Shown: positions 49,760-63,941 of the stretch, piece after piece | Numbering within the stretch: the stretch's first letter is position 1 | How the letters are laid out: every line of letters starts with the position of its first letter | Source: Stratiolaelaps scimitus | Lineage: Eukaryota; Arthropoda; Arachnida; Mesostigmata; Laelapidae | Assembly: GCA_019614645.1 (NCBI GenBank) | Contig: JABWDB010000008.1 | Location: 9,424,001 to 9,488,000, forward strand | Reading direction: 5' to 3' | Length of the DNA: 64,000 bases | The notes under the pieces: model-generated | Seen by the model: the letters and a program-made list of their open reading frames with translations, nothing else | Databases searched by the model: none | What the model was told of the DNA's origin: nothing | Position numbers and translations under genes: made by a program

Positions 49760-51154
49760 CTCGATATGTATTCGATTTCGATATGCGGCAGTCTCCTTTT
49801 TGTTCGAAGCGATCACCCGCTCCGAACTGCCACCGACTACGGTAGTCGTACAGAGATGGATCTCGGCTGGCGCTTTGTTAACAGTGATGGCAACCTCGTG
49901 TGGACCCTGTTTCTGCCCCCCAAACGTTCGCTTCAGTTGCTTTCCGCGTTTTTCTCTCTCTCTCTCTCTCTTTCAATGTCGGTAAGTTTGTGTGTGGCTC
50001 CCGGTATGTTTAGTACAGGGAACCGTTCGGAAACCGCCCACAGCAACTACTGTAAAACTCATCGTTACGTTGTGTTGCCCACTCCGAGCTACTGCGCTCT
50101 GCGCCGATCGATACCGCTGAGATAGACACCGACCGACGGCCGATAGGGGAATCGGTGGTGATATTTCTGCTGCCGATAGCAATTGCACAGCACGAACTGG
50201 CCAGAGCCGAGGAACATCGGAGGACAGCAATGATGGCGCGGCGAATGTCTTCAGCGCGAAGACCGAATTCGTTTTCTTTCCGTCCGTCTGTACTCATTGC
50301 CCGCAGCCGCCGCCGCTGCCGCTGCTGTGTTCGCTCTGTTATGTTAGTGTATATTCGCTATGTGTATGTGTGAGCTTGTGCCGATGTCGGCCAGTAATGC
50401 CGGTTTACGGACGTCATACCCCGACGCCAGCCTCGGGTCTCCCCTTGGTCTTCTACGTAGATCTGTTTAATCCAATCTGTGTCCGTTCGACTGCCCGCTG
50501 GTCCGTTCGGGTCGGGAGGGCTCCTGCGAGTATCGGGCGTGTGTGTGTGTGATTCATTTCAATTAGAAGAAAGATTAATTAGGTGAGTTAATTGCATTCG
50601 CATTTGCTCGTTTCGTCTGCGAATGAGTGCGGCAGCGGCCGCGGCTGCGCTCTTCAGCGTCAGACAGCGACAGAAGTAGATAAGTGAAGAATATATCTGA
50701 AGAAAACAGAAGTGGCGCCAATGGTTACTATTTAGCCAGGCAGGCAGAGCCACCCGTGTTTGGTTGTTTCTGCTGCTGCTGCTGTCGTAGTAGTAGTTGG
50801 AGTAGCCGGTCGTAGTTGCGGCCTCGAAGCGGTTTCAAACGGTAGCCGAAACCGACCAGCCCTGTCAGTGGTGCTGCGGGTGGTGACGGTGGTCAGCCCG
50901 TTTGGACGAGGTCTGTGTCCGTTGTTCGTAGCAGCGGGCAGTCGAGTTGCGCCACCCAGCTCGTTGTTTTGCTTACAATTAGCTTCCGTTTTTTTTTTTT
51001 GTGTGTGATTTGCCCAGTCCTGGTGGTCCCCAATTGTCGTTCTCGCCGCTCGTCTGCTTATGCCAGTAACGAAACGTGCGCATACACCGTTCGGACGAAA
51101 GACGAACGGAAAGTACCGGCAAAATGTCAAACATCGTACAAACTGCATCAGATA
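47166..51154. other. gene-poor stretch with TA tracts
   Basis: TA microsatellites lie at about 47709-47729, 48184-48213 and 49717-49752, and CT/GT runs near 49950-49974 and 50539-50552. Open frames passing through the TA tracts (Tyr-Ile runs) are artefacts of the repeats. No gene is recognised. Confidence 0.5.
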
Positions 51155-52445
<1,291 letters not shown>

Positions 52446-53037
52446 CTATACTAAATGTGTCACTATTTCGCGTACTGTTTTTACATTTGCCTCAACGCCA
52501 ATGCCCCCACCTCCCTCTCTTTGCTCAATTATCAATCCTTCTATTAGATTCTCGTACCTATTATACTCAAGCCCCCGCCCTACCGTGTTAACGACATCAG
52601 ACGGCACATCTGGATCACCCAGAGTTGGAGCGGCCAGCCGCAAGTCACCATAGAGCCAAGAGGTTCGTGACTCGCGAATGAAGCACCGTCTTGCCTCGAC
52701 GCAAGACAAGCTTTTCTCGGCGGGCGTATTCCTCTGTTTCTTGAGAGATCGACCATTTGTGGTGACGTGACGTGATCATCCACCGATCATCGTTGTCGAC
52801 ATCGTCGTCGTCGTCATCGCCGTTATCGCCGCCGCATTCCTCATCGTGTTTCGACTTTAGTTTCAATGGCCAGTTCAATCGCGATTTGATATACCGGCCA
52901 TACGTTTCGAGTGGTCGACCGTCGAACTCATAGAAGCACCAACAAGGTGGCAATATCGCCGCTCCGATCTCGTTGCTGTCGTCTTGGCTTGTTGTTGTCG
53001 TCGTCCAGCGCATCGCGTTATGAGCGACAGGAGACAT
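52446..53037 (-). CDS. unassigned reading frames, overlapping in two phases
   Basis: A 130-codon frame starts at an ATG at 53037 (context ctgccATGT) and ends at 52645. It contains WCFYEFDGRPLETYGRYIKS and an Asp-rich run (DDDDDDVDNDD). A second frame, open from 52709 to 52446 with no ATG start, overlaps it by 65 bases in the +1 phase and reads SWLYGDLRLAAPTLGDPDVP and onward to a stop. Codon choice looks ordinary in both. A single-base indel or an intron could join them into about 190 residues. No family is recognised, and both may be chance. Confidence 0.2.
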
Positions 53038-55935
53038 GGCAGCGATTACGATGACATCCGCACAGCTCAGGGTAACTCACTCGACTCGTGGTCGGCAGCG
53101 GCTATAGCAGCATTCACTCACCACATCAACGAACACACAACAGACACCCTGCAGACAACTGGCGCACAGGCGACCACGCCATAGGAGGCGCTGGCGGCTT
53201 GCGTCAGCGGCAGCAACAACGACACCTCTATCTGTCGGCCTGAACAACATCGCACGTTTGACGGTGACTACAAGAACGAAAACGGGCGAACGAAATACGC
53301 AACAATGGCCTGAGAGAGATCGGGTTTAGATTACGTCGAGATGGCGGCGGCGGTGGCACCGCCGCCGCCGCCAACAGCAAAATCGGCGAAGAGTAACGGG
53401 TCGCGGAAGCACTATGAGACACAGATGTGTACACAAATGTGTGTATAATAGATCTTCAACGACGCCGAAGCTCATGGAGGATCGTTCAGGCAGATAGGTA
53501 TCACGCCGGCGAACGCTAGGTAGGTAGCTGCCGATGACGGCCGATTTCCCCGATGCTCAAGTGCTTCACAGTGGGGTAGTGGTGGTGGTGGTCTGCGGTG
53601 AGGACTACGATCGTTGGGTCTGGATGTCCGACATGATGGCTGACATCGTGGTGGTTGTTTTGTGCGAACGACAACGACGGTGTAACATGACAACGCTAAC
53701 GCGACACGAATGGCATCGGCGAATAGGTACATTAACGGTCATACTTCGTATGGACACGACGCACGTATAGCACTGACTGATCGGCTAGTATTAACAATAT
53801 ATCGGATCGTCTGATCATGGTTATGTCTGGAGTGTTTCCTTAGGTCTTGAATGAAACGTGGCTGAATGTATTGTAGCTCTGTGTAGGTACACGCCACCCC
53901 CCCCCGGCTGTGGTTCCACCTATCGGCGAACAGTCGGGCTGTGTCACAATCTGGACTAGGACTAGAATGCTACCTGAGCGTACCTTGATTCGTTGAGGCG
54001 TAAACGCGCCATTAAATAAATCCACTGCTACTGCAACCACTACTAGTACGACTACTACTTAGGCGCTTATATGCCCTCAGTTATAGCATAATCGAATGGC
54101 AGCCATAAAACGGCTCTGCGCAATGCATCGTCTATAGCAGAATACAGATATACCTATACATGAGTGTAGGTATATATATATATATATGTATATGATATGA
54201 TATGCTATTATGCGAATCGGCCCCATTTGCCACTCCGACATCGTCCACCGTATACTGCCCACAGTCAATAATAGTACTACTACTACTACTATAATGCTAT
54301 AATAAAAGTCTAAATCTAAAAAAGTCTCGTCAAACTCCAAAGTGACTCGTAGTCATAGACGCTCCCCTATCCCGTTTCGCAGCCGCGAGTTCGACGTTAC
54401 AACCAGCTCGATCGTCTTTTTTTTTTGTTCAGCATAATTTTACTACCACTATACATACTTGTGCAAAGTGTGCTCACACTTCAAATGTAACTAGGAATGG
54501 CCCCGAGAGGAAGGCGCGCTCCGCATCTTCGTCAAAGTCCCCCGCCGAATGTTTATCCGGACCGTGTTTCATTCGTATGAATCGTTATTCTAGTTGACGC
54601 CATTTTGTCGATTTTCGTTTCTAGCTCACGAGCAGACGGCGAGCAGATCAGCGATGCGACTTAATAGCAAATAAAATCCGACCAACAACTACACGCATGT
54701 AGATAGATCGTAATATGACTCTGTTGTTGTGCCGGCTACTGCTGCTGCTGCCGCAGCAGCAGCAGCTACCGTAGCTTGAAGTTGATGCTGATCGCCAAGA
54801 AGTAACAGTTTAGATTTGTGCTGAGATAGATCTAGCATTACCATGTAGACGAACAGCTTGCTTGGCTTCGATATGGTTTGTGAAGCCACTATATAAGTAT
54901 CTTCGATCAGCAGCGGCAAACCGCTCGAGAATGTTGTAGAGAGATGGATGGTCGTTAAGAATTGAGCGTTTTCTTCTGCACGATTGGAAATTTCACCGCC
55001 GTCAACAACAGCAGCAACAACGGCGACAGCAACGACGGCGACGGAATTCTAGCCAACGTCTATCAAACATCGGCACCATCGCCGCCAGCACATAAACGCT
55101 GGAGGAGCACGATTCTTTATGTGCGCGAGCGAGCGAGCGAGAGAGAGATACCCCTACGCCATTGGACACGCATCTTTGCCGAGATTTGTCCGATTTCTTG
55201 TTCGTCTTTTATTTCCTCCTTAAAATAGTGGAAAAGAAAAAACACGAAGAAATAGAAAGAGGTGAAATCGCCGTCATTCGGCTTCACGATGATGTCAATG
55301 CTAATGGTGACGCGTAGGCTGGCTGACGGTCCCTTGCCGCTAGCTCCTCCGGCCTGCCAGCTTGCGAGAGGCTGATAGACCGGCTCGTCGCGAATAACGA
55401 GATCGTGATTGTAAGCAACGATCTAGCTGCAATCGAATATTATTGTATAATACTATCCTACGTGGAGATCTATTGTTCGTCGTTAGGGAACTTTAATAAA
55501 ATGTTACTTTTCTTCGTGGGTGAATAATATATGTAGAGGAGATGGACAACAATAATTCGCTGGGGTCACTTGTATTGAGCACATTTGCTGCCTAACTGAT
55601 AATAATAATAATAATCATAATATTAATAATAAAATGAGGGAACGAGTAGTACAATGGGAACTGGATGTGCACAGTAGTCATATAAATATAATATCGGTAT
55701 GGTGTACGGGATGTATTACAGTTGAATATGATTTCTGTGAAGAATAGTAAATATCAGGTAAATAAATTTCAGGTCTACGAAGAAGAATAATTCATGGTGG
55801 CTGGTAGTACTCACAGTAAGCGGTTCAAATTAAGCTGGCGGGGTTGCCGAAGTGAGAGCAAAACGGTTTCTCGTTGGTTTATTACATTCACGCCTTGACG
55901 TACAGATTCGCTAGGTAGATAAATTACTTGTTCTT

Positions 55936-55937
<2 letters not shown>
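53038..55937. other. gene-poor stretch
   Basis: Contents include GCC/GGC repeats at 53342-53371, GGT repeats at 53578-53592, a C run at 53897-53906, a TA tract at about 54169-54190, ACT repeats at 54274-54292, GCA/GCT repeats at 54733-54765 and ATA repeats near 55601-55632. No gene recognised. Confidence 0.5.

Positions 55938-56005
<68 letters not shown>
55938..56005. repeat. (TA)n microsatellite, 68 bases
   Basis: Uninterrupted TA repeat. Confidence 0.9.
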
Positions 56006-56008
<3 letters not shown>

Positions 56009-58997
56009 CTTTATTGATAGTGTCTCTATCTCTGAGTTCCCAATCACCAGCCTAACTTCTATAGCCCTCCTTAAACCACTGCACTTTTTTTCAAATGATT
56101 CCAAACGCCTCAATTACATTTGTTCTTCGAGTACTTAATTTAGGTAATTGTCCACATCTTCACATATCTAATGCTCGATTGCTTCATCTCCCTCGGTACA
56201 TAAACGCATAATTGTCTGGGTGTGAATTCTTGCCGCGATACTTGTGGGTACGATAGGAACGAGGAGCACAACCCGAAATTCCAACAACACAACGACGTCT
56301 TTCATTGGCATCGAACAAATCACTTGTTCATTACCACTTGCTAAAGCTGACCCGGGCCGCAGGTGTACTGCAAGCCTATAAATCTACGTATAAATAATTA
56401 TACATTCTAAATCTATTTGCCAAACACGGTCTTATCGCGTTCGTCGAAGATGGTTGCTTTACTCAAATCGACGTGGTCATGATTCGATGCGATCGATTCC
56501 GATTGGTTTTCTCGTGTGCGTATCGAAGAGAACAGCTTCGACGACACACCTTCGTACCTGATACGCAAATCGCACTCACTAGCTGAAAGCCATTAGCGCC
56601 ACCGAACGTTCGAGAGCAGCGAGACTGACAGATGTGAATAATTTGAAATATCGCCACGGCAGCCTGAAGGAAACAACTGATTGTTCAATTATAAGCAAAT
56701 GTTTCTCCGCCTTTTGCAAATTGAGAGCAGACGTTGGAGGAGCCGTGTGTGTCTACGCGTATTCACGTAATGCTTAAGCATGTGGTGTCTAAGCTTTTCG
56801 GCAACTCGTCATCACCCGTCGAATCCACTCGCCTTGCTCATTGCGTCGAAACCTCTCGGTTAGATTAGCAATTTCTGCACTCGTCAGGTAGATGTGAGTA
56901 TATACACGCACACACACACGAAGAGAGAGAGAGATCGAGTTTGTTATCGATTTGCTGTGATTAGTGTTCTCGAGTAGAAATTCCCGGGGTATTAAAGCAG
57001 TATCATAGTTTGATTCTGCTGTCGTTGCTCCAGATGGCTGTCGAAAGGCAGCCGGGGCTATACACAGAGTCGATGTAAACTGCTGCTGTTGCTGCTGCGC
57101 CGCTGGACGATCATCATCGCGCGAAGTAATCGGCTACGACTGAAACAGGACTGGGGCGGCAAATAATTCGGCAAGTCGTCTGGCACCCGTAGAGGTCTCG
57201 TTTGACGAGGCCACTTTGAAGCGCACCTTGGTGCCCTCAAAGCCATGTGGTGGCGATCATTTTCATGTGGACCGGAACGGGCAGGCCAAATGCTCGTGGT
57301 CGGCTCGGCACGTTCATTGAAATACTGTGCTAATATGTCTCACGCTGGGAGCTTCAGTGAGGGGGAGGCTGCAGTGATTATCTGTGCACATATCTCGGAC
57401 AGGAGATGTCTCATGGTAGATCTCTGTCAAGTGCTACATATTGTTCGAGAGTTACCATATTGCCATAACAATACAAGGGGTTGCAAATTGAGTGAGAGGT
57501 AAACACTTTGGCAAAAAAAAATAACTGCCCTTGGTCTATGAATTCGATTAGTTAGATGGGTTGGAGGCATCCAAGTTACGTTTGATGGAGGCGAATAGAT
57601 GACACACTCATTCGCGCATTACACATTGTGTATACAGTTGCTAAGACCTAGCCAAAAGTTCATCTCCATCTCATACTTAATATATATCACTCTGTGTATT
57701 TGTCCCCTCCAGAGAGCGATATACTCGTGTTCAAGGTGAGTCGCTCATACAGAGTGTATAAATATGTCCGTTTAATCTTCCAGCTCGAGCTGATAATAAT
57801 AATAATAATAGCCAAATTGGCTAACAGAGGAAAAAAAAATACACCTGGCTCACATCCACGCACACGAGCGCATGCTCTGTGAGCACACTCAGATATCTAC
57901 ACCTGACAAGTGATAGTATGAATCTAAATGATCACCAGCGATACGGACAGCGATATCCGATGGCACTCGATGGACTAAACGCATAAGTATTACTGAAACT
58001 GGCAACCTATTATTAATTACATCATTATTCACTCTTATGTTACACGTTTGCATTTGACTATTTGTTGCTTTTTTTTTGTGTTTCGCTGCTGGTTCATTAT
58101 TCCTTCCCTTGTCATGTTGTCCACTTTTCGCAGCGCTGCCCATTGCGGTTGATTCTTCTGCCGTTGAGGACGGCCCCGTATTGGCCTCGCGATAATGTTG
58201 CGTCGCTGTGGCAATCGTACCGACTTGCCCTGGTGGATAACAACGACCGTTAACCCGCTATCAGACAATAAGAAAATTAATGATTGTTTTTCGAGTTTTT
58301 TATTAATAGACGCACTCGACTCTGTCGACGATTTCCTCCTCGAGATCGGCGGTGAGTGACGCACGCTCGTAACGCAAATAACACAAGAACGCCCCATAGT
58401 CGAACGTGATCACGCCAAAATAAAAAGGTAGAAAAACATTTGTAGGATAAATGGACTCGCAGATGAGTTGCGAAGCTGTCGGGGAGTTGAGGACGAGCAC
58501 CGTTTAGGGCCGCCGGAGTGATTTGTAGGTGGACCAAGATAGGTTGGTCAGCAGACACTTGGCAGCGAAGTAGATAGTGATTCGCGATAGGAAGTCGCTC
58601 GAATGGCGAGGAAGCTGAACCGAGTGAGGACGATATGTGGAAGGTGTGATGTAATTTTAGATGCTATTCGCACTGAGTATCACCTGACCTGGGACAGACC
58701 ATTAATTAGGCTACACTGACGTGCCTGCAATCAAATCTGTGTCAAGAAGCAGCTCTGCACGTAATTCCGCCAAGGAAGGGGACACGATGTACATGGGGAT
58801 ATAATAAAATTGACATGTATGTGTTATCTTATTCCGGTCGTACCATTGCAACGATTCGTGCCACTCATCAACTGTATTGTAGTCATACTTTCGTTCAAGA
58901 AGACCTTCAGACATGTTTGCCATCTGACATTTCTCTGTAATTACCCATATTAGGAGGTACTATCAGAGAATGTCGGGAGAAGATATATAAATATATA
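56006..58997. other. unassigned stretch
   Basis: No gene recognised. Small CA and GA repeats lie at 56910-56935 and a TAA repeat at 57793-57809. Confidence 0.5.
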
Positions 58998-59609
58998 ATG
59001 TTGAAACCTGTGGGAAATGGTGTACAATCGTTCAAAAATTTCGTTACGATATTCCACGCATGTAAAACGGAATGCATCCTACTGATGAGTTGTACCAGTG
59101 ATCAACAATTTAGACATTTCTTCTCCTCGTGGTCGACGCAAAGGTGTCAACATTCTTACGACCTTCGTAGGCTGACTGTAGTCATCATAAAATTGAATTA
59201 TTATCCACTTTTTAAAGTCGAAAACAATTTTCTCTTATTGTTTATCCAGACTGTGTCGAAAACTTTATTCGAAGGGGATTGTTCGATACTTCTTGTTTCA
59301 AATGTAGACTACCAATCGCGAACTTGTTCAGTATCTGTCTTCCAGCATCTGTCACTTTACGCTCAACCGCTGTCTCAGGCTACGCGCTCCGAACCAAATG
59401 AGAACATCGGGATGTCGATCCCGATCTGTTTCGATATTCGGAGCTCTCGGTGCCTCTGCCTGCTGCTGCTGCTGCTGCTGCTGCTTGGAGAGAACAATAA
59501 TCCAAATCTCGAGATGGCCTCGGATGAATATTTGTTTATATACAATTCAATACGAAGTTTTGATATATCAACGAAACTGCATTTTTTTTTTCAACGCTTA
59601 CGTTGTTGA
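58998..59609 (+). CDS. long unassigned ORF, 203 codons
   Basis: This is the longest ATG-initiated open frame on the right side of the window. The product has no signal peptide or clear domain. It is rich in Ser, Phe, Leu and Cys, and a CTG repeat gives a nine-Leu run near residues 156-164. Its end runs into the flank of a SINE at 59612. The base composition is like the non-coding flanks. It is probably chance or part of a repeat, but its length makes it worth listing. Confidence 0.15.
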   Translation: MLKPVGNGVQSFKNFVTIFHACKTECILLMSCTSDQQFRHFFSSWSTQRCQHSYDLRRLTVVIIKLNYYPLFKVENNFLLLFIQTVSKTLFEGDCSILLVSNVDYQSRTCSVSVFQHLSLYAQPLSQATRSEPNENIGMSIPICFDIRSSRCLCLLLLLLLLLGENNNPNLEMASDEYLFIYNSIRSFDISTKLHFFFQRLRC

Positions 59610-59611
59610 TA

Positions 59612-59690
59612 TGCCACATCGCAAAACTCGAACCTCCGGCCTCTGGCTTTTACGGCCAGAGACTTAACCGCGGACAAGCCACCGCGGAAA
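59612..59690 (-). mobile_element. tRNA-derived SINE, copy 3 (head)
   Basis: On the minus strand it reads cgcggttaagtctctggc, then a CGTAAAA loop, then gccagaggccggaggttcga. The anticodon-arm-like stem (ctctggc/gccagag) is perfect, and the B-box region ggttcgagttt is close to consensus. The A-box region (ggcttgtccgcggttaag) resembles a tRNA D arm. After the B box it follows the family only as far as catat, and the usual tail is not seen. Confidence 0.6.
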
Positions 59691-60003
59691 CACATACACA
59701 TGTATACTCACGTTCTGCGAGCTAGTATAGCTAGGCAGGGTGGGTGCGATACTTGTACACGCCACATGTAAGAACAGGTAGGAACGTATACACTATAGCT
59801 CGAGTTAGTCCAGCCGTCTCTTCGTCATAGAAGAAAATTTTAGAGATATCAACAGGCCTACCGTGACCAAATGCGATTGGTAGCCCAAAATCAGGAGTCT
59901 CTGATCGCTACCTTCAAATAGATCGATCATCCTCATCGTCATCGTCACCGCCTGCTGCGGCGTTTCCGTGTCACCACCGCCATCGAAAACATTCGAAACA
60001 GTA
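59691..60003. other. spacer
   Basis: Nothing recognised. Confidence 0.5.
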
Positions 60004-60366
60004 ATGTCACTCCTTCACAACACAATAACAAACAGCAACAACAACAACAAAAACAGCAACAGCGCGCACGAATCGGCAATCAGAGCCGATCAGCAGACAG
60101 TTCCCGCTCAACTCGTTCAGATATCGCACACAACGGCAACGACGGTAGTAACACCACTATATCTCAAAAGTCTCCCTCTGCCCGGACCGCTCTCAACAGA
60201 CACCTTCGTAACGCACCGTAATCGTTCCTGCTGTACCGCGGCCAAAGCCGATGCTAGAGCCGCGGCCACGGGAACTGCGGCAGCGGCGGCGGCGGCGGCG
60301 GCGGCGATTCGACGCATTTGCTGTTCACCAAAGGAGGCTATCCTCTTTACGAGATTCGGCCCGTGA
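60004..60366 (+). CDS. candidate low-complexity ORF, 120 codons
   Basis: The ATG at 60004 starts MSLLHNTITNSNNNNKNSNS. The product continues through a Thr/Val/Leu-rich part to an Ala run of about ten at residues 93-104, from a GCG repeat at 60278-60306. Asn and Ala homopolymers occur in arthropod transcription factors, but they also arise from repeats in any frame. No domain or splice signal supports a gene. Confidence 0.18.
   Translation: MSLLHNTITNSNNNNKNSNSAHESAIRADQQTVPAQLVQISHTTATTVVTPLYLKSLPLPGPLSTDTFVTHRNRSCCTAAKADARAAATGTAAAAAAAAAAIRRICCSPKEAILFTRFGP
60278..60306. repeat. (GCG)n repeat
   Basis: About nine GCG/GGC units with one interruption. Confidence 0.85.
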
Positions 60367-61582
60367 GATACGTCCGTAGGACATCTACCATGAGCTCGTC
60401 TGCGAGTAAGTACCCTATCACCGATACCACGTTAGCCGACAGCAGGGCCCTATGACTACAACGTCAAGTGTTCAGTCACAATAATCATATGAATCATCAC
60501 ACCATCATAGCCACAATAGAGACTCATTGATCTCTCACGACGTCACCGTGACGCGATGAGATGAGACGGAGTAATGCACGAAACGTCCGATAGGGTGAAG
60601 GCGCGTTTTCGTCGATCGGTGCCGCTAGAACATTCATGAATGACTACATCGAGGGGAGGATGCGGCAGTTCCACTACTACGACAGCTCCTACGATTCTAC
60701 GTCAGTGATGGATATTAGCGTCGTGTTTACGGTGACGTCGAGAATTCGATGATCTCAATGGAAACGTAGACGGTGGTGGACACGTAGCGTGATCGTTGTA
60801 ACACTCTGCCTGGGCGTGCGTGTGTGTGTGTGTCTCGGTGAAGGCGACACCAGGCCTGCCACCGGCACCGCAACAAAACTGTGATCTATCTGTAATGTAC
60901 AGTGCTGGTCAGCAGGCATCACAGGCAACAAGAAGCAGGAAGGATAGAGAATGGCCAGATATCTACGATGGAACATCTACAGGTAAGCCCTGTTACAACG
61001 CAGCGATCACCATTATTACTGTTACTACTATTACAACGACGACTGCCATGACTGAGCTCTGTGTGTGTGTGTGTGTGTGTGTGTATGTATATGCGATAAC
61101 TGGCAGAAACAGCAGTAACCGGTGGCGTTACTGCTGCCTACTGCTGTTTTTATTTAAAGAAAAGGACAGCGCGGATAAGTTGCCGTCGTCCTGGTAAGGC
61201 ACAACAAGACGCGCATCGGCGGATGATAGTAATGATTATGACGACGGTGATGAAGGTGAAAATTGAGGAATAAAATGGGACGCACACGCTTGAAGAAGCT
61301 CTATTGCTGTCAGGTGATGATATGCATCGCTCATATCGATGCTACTTAGAAGGTAGTAGTTATCCTTGCGAAATGCTGTATAGACACGCCAATGGTTTCA
61401 CTCAACAGTGAGTATGGTGTATGCGACGATAACGCAGCTATGGTATAAGCGCGCACCGGAGTGCATCTTCGAATCTTGTTAAAATATACGTTTGTATACT
61501 ATATATGTTCAGTCAACGAGTGACACGTCGTTGAATCTGGGATTTACATATGGGCGGTTCGTGCCTTCGAATCCTGATTAAG
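60367..61582. other. unassigned stretch
   Basis: GT repeats lie at about 60820-60832 and 61062-61085. A weak B-box-like ttcgaatcc lies at 61567-61575, beside a TA tract, without a clear A box. No gene recognised. Confidence 0.5.
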
Positions 61583-61589
61583 CTATATA

Positions 61590-61642
<53 letters not shown>
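61583..61642. repeat. (TA)n microsatellite, about 60 bases
   Basis: TA repeat with a single G interruption. Confidence 0.9.
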
Positions 61643-61648
<6 letters not shown>

Positions 61649-63253
61649 GAATAGCCAGTATTTCCGTTAAAGGTCGCTATAGGGATGGCCTGTTCAAAAA
61701 AGATCAAATGTCTTTAAGCTCATAACCCGAAACTTTCATCTTGACCTGCTCAGAAAAGTTGCCGGTAAGTTATCTCATTTAGATGAATACTTACGTAACT
61801 TTGCCAACAATTTATGCAGTGATTCCCTATTCGCTAGTGAACATTATCCCTCGAGACGTATATCATCATCTCAACATAGAGCGATTTTTTTCGAAATTTG
61901 CCAAATTTATCAAGGGCAATTCAATTGTTAACTAACAATGAGCATCTACTGTACCAGATCGTTTCGATGCGTTTGGCATATTAGAATTCGTAGACATTCA
62001 AAACAGTACTCGGAACCGCCCTCCCCCCTCTCTTGGTCTGCTGGGTGCTTACAAATTGATAAGGTAACAAGTTGGGTACGATTGACAAGCGAGTTGACGG
62101 CGAGAATGGTGAAAGTGTATATTATTCTTCTCGCCGGTCGAGTCACTGACTGTGCAGTGGTCATTGTTCGTCTTACGGTACACTAAGAGGTCAAAACGCT
62201 CGAGTGAGCTTGCGAGGAGGCTCACTGGCTTCAGAACGAGAGACGTCAGCGGAAGAACTCTCTAAGGAGGTCATGCTAGCATTCAGCTTACCCAAGACTG
62301 TTTCAAATTAATTGTCACGGAGAAGGACGCTTGAGTTCAGTGGCTAGATGCCAAGCGAAACTGGATGGGGCTGACCATTATTCGGTTCGGCCGGCACCAT
62401 CTGTCTATGTGCCCGAGTCATTGTTTATAGTCATTATCTTCGTTTGGGCAAGCGCACTCGATCTTGTTTACTGCGTTACAACGGGGCGGGTGTGTTGTGT
62501 GAAAACTGTTAACACGGGAACTCTTGCATACAGAGAAAAAAACACACTCCAAAGCTCAGGTTATCCTTGAGAGAGTTCAACCAAAAGCATTGTCTCTCTT
62601 TGTTCATGCTAAAGATTTTTGTACCTTGAAGAAGTGAGTGTCTCGATATTCAGAATAAGGAAACTGTTCAAGATGCAATAAGGCGCTCGTCGGGGTCGCG
62701 CGTACTCTACACCGCTTCGCCTGAATCGAGTCAAACATGGTATTTGAGATGGCGTTGACTTCTTATAGAATTGACCTTATCTTGATTTGAAACCTATCAA
62801 CAAATTGCACTTTGTCCAATTGATCCAGTTCGGCGGATTCTATATGTGTTAGCACTAGGTCTTTGACCTAACATACTGGTCTGTTTAGCGCAGTATCTTA
62901 TTTAGGAACGGCGACATGTGCACCTCCCTGTTTCCTTCAGGCTTTTCTCTGTACTGTTTGTCTTGTCAGGAAAATATTCGGTTACCAACGGCATTCCAAA
63001 GGCAGAATCGCACTGAAATGATGTCCACGACACTCCCGTGAGGTTTTTTGTTTTTCATTTGCTGTGGACAGTTAAGATATTGATCTCCACTATCGACCAA
63101 TATAATATTTGACCGACCTTCCCTCAGAGCGAGAAGGGGAGAGAACGAGGGGGATGCGGAGGAGGCTACGAAGTGGAAGCAATAAAAGATGCACTAAAAA
63201 CAATATATTAGTCCTCGCGAATAGAATGCTCGCGTTCTGCTCGTTCCGAGAAA
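61643..63253. other. unassigned stretch
   Basis: No gene recognised. A short ATG frame at 61938-62186 has no motif. Confidence 0.5.
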
Positions 63254-63598
63254 ATGCGTCGCTTACGACCTGTACGTTTTGCGACACGTCATGTAATTTA
63301 CGCGACAGAGGTGGCGTACGATCGCGGCAGCGTGGCGGACACCTATCGCATGGCCGATGGTCGATCAGATCCGGTTGCTTTCGATCGGAGATGCTGGCTG
63401 CGCCACTCAGTTGAGGAACTCTCAGTAGGGTCGCAGGCTGGCTACAAAGGAGAAGGATCTCTATCGTTAACGACTGCGAATACCTTGGGAAGAACCGCTG
63501 CACCAATATTGTATGCTTTGCCAACACGATACCTAGTATCACGGCTGGCTACGTCAACGAGTCGCGAAGTTCGTATCGTAGGAAATCTGATCATTTAG
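63254..63598 (+). CDS. unassigned ORF, 114 codons
   Basis: The ATG at 63254 has A at -3. The product starts MRRLRPVRFATRHVIYATEV. It is basic and Arg-rich, with a later LGRTAAPILYALPTRYLV, and stops at TAG. No domain, signal peptide or splice structure is visible. Codon use is unremarkable, so it could be a real exon or chance. Confidence 0.2.
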   Translation: MRRLRPVRFATRHVIYATEVAYDRGSVADTYRMADGRSDPVAFDRRCWLRHSVEELSVGSQAGYKGEGSLSLTTANTLGRTAAPILYALPTRYLVSRLATSTSREVRIVGNLII

Positions 63599-63876
63599 GT
63601 GGGCCGATCTGTAGTAAACGTAATTGATGATCAAGATGTTCACGTTCGTGCCATTCTGCATCCACTATTATATTATATGTCAACGAAGCGGATGCTCCAA
63701 CATTTTAAATTCTCGAATATACCGGCCCCGTACGGTACTCCACGTTTGTCTGTGTGACGAACGAGCCTGCATATGCTGCACTAGTATCCTGTGCACCACA
63801 CCCATAGCTAATGTTTGCCAACATACTAAGGCAAAGGTGTCCGGGGGATAGGTTGTTGCGAAACTCTTTGTAGCTC

Positions 63877-63941
63877 GTTGCATGACATATAAGAGAACTT
63901 GAGCAATGTATGCAGTTCCTTTAATAAATCAATAAAGCTTT
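63877..63941 (+). mobile_element. SINE tail, copy 4
   Basis: It begins gttgcatgacatataagaga and contains gcagttcctttaataaatca. It aligns with the tail of the SINE at 21301-21432 over about 65 bases with only a few differences. No tRNA-like head is seen upstream, so the copy is truncated or its head has decayed. Confidence 0.65.

Noticed and set aside
61500..61582. Possible tRNA gene with ttcgaatcc
   Set aside because: No matching A box, no acceptor stem and no cloverleaf could be drawn.
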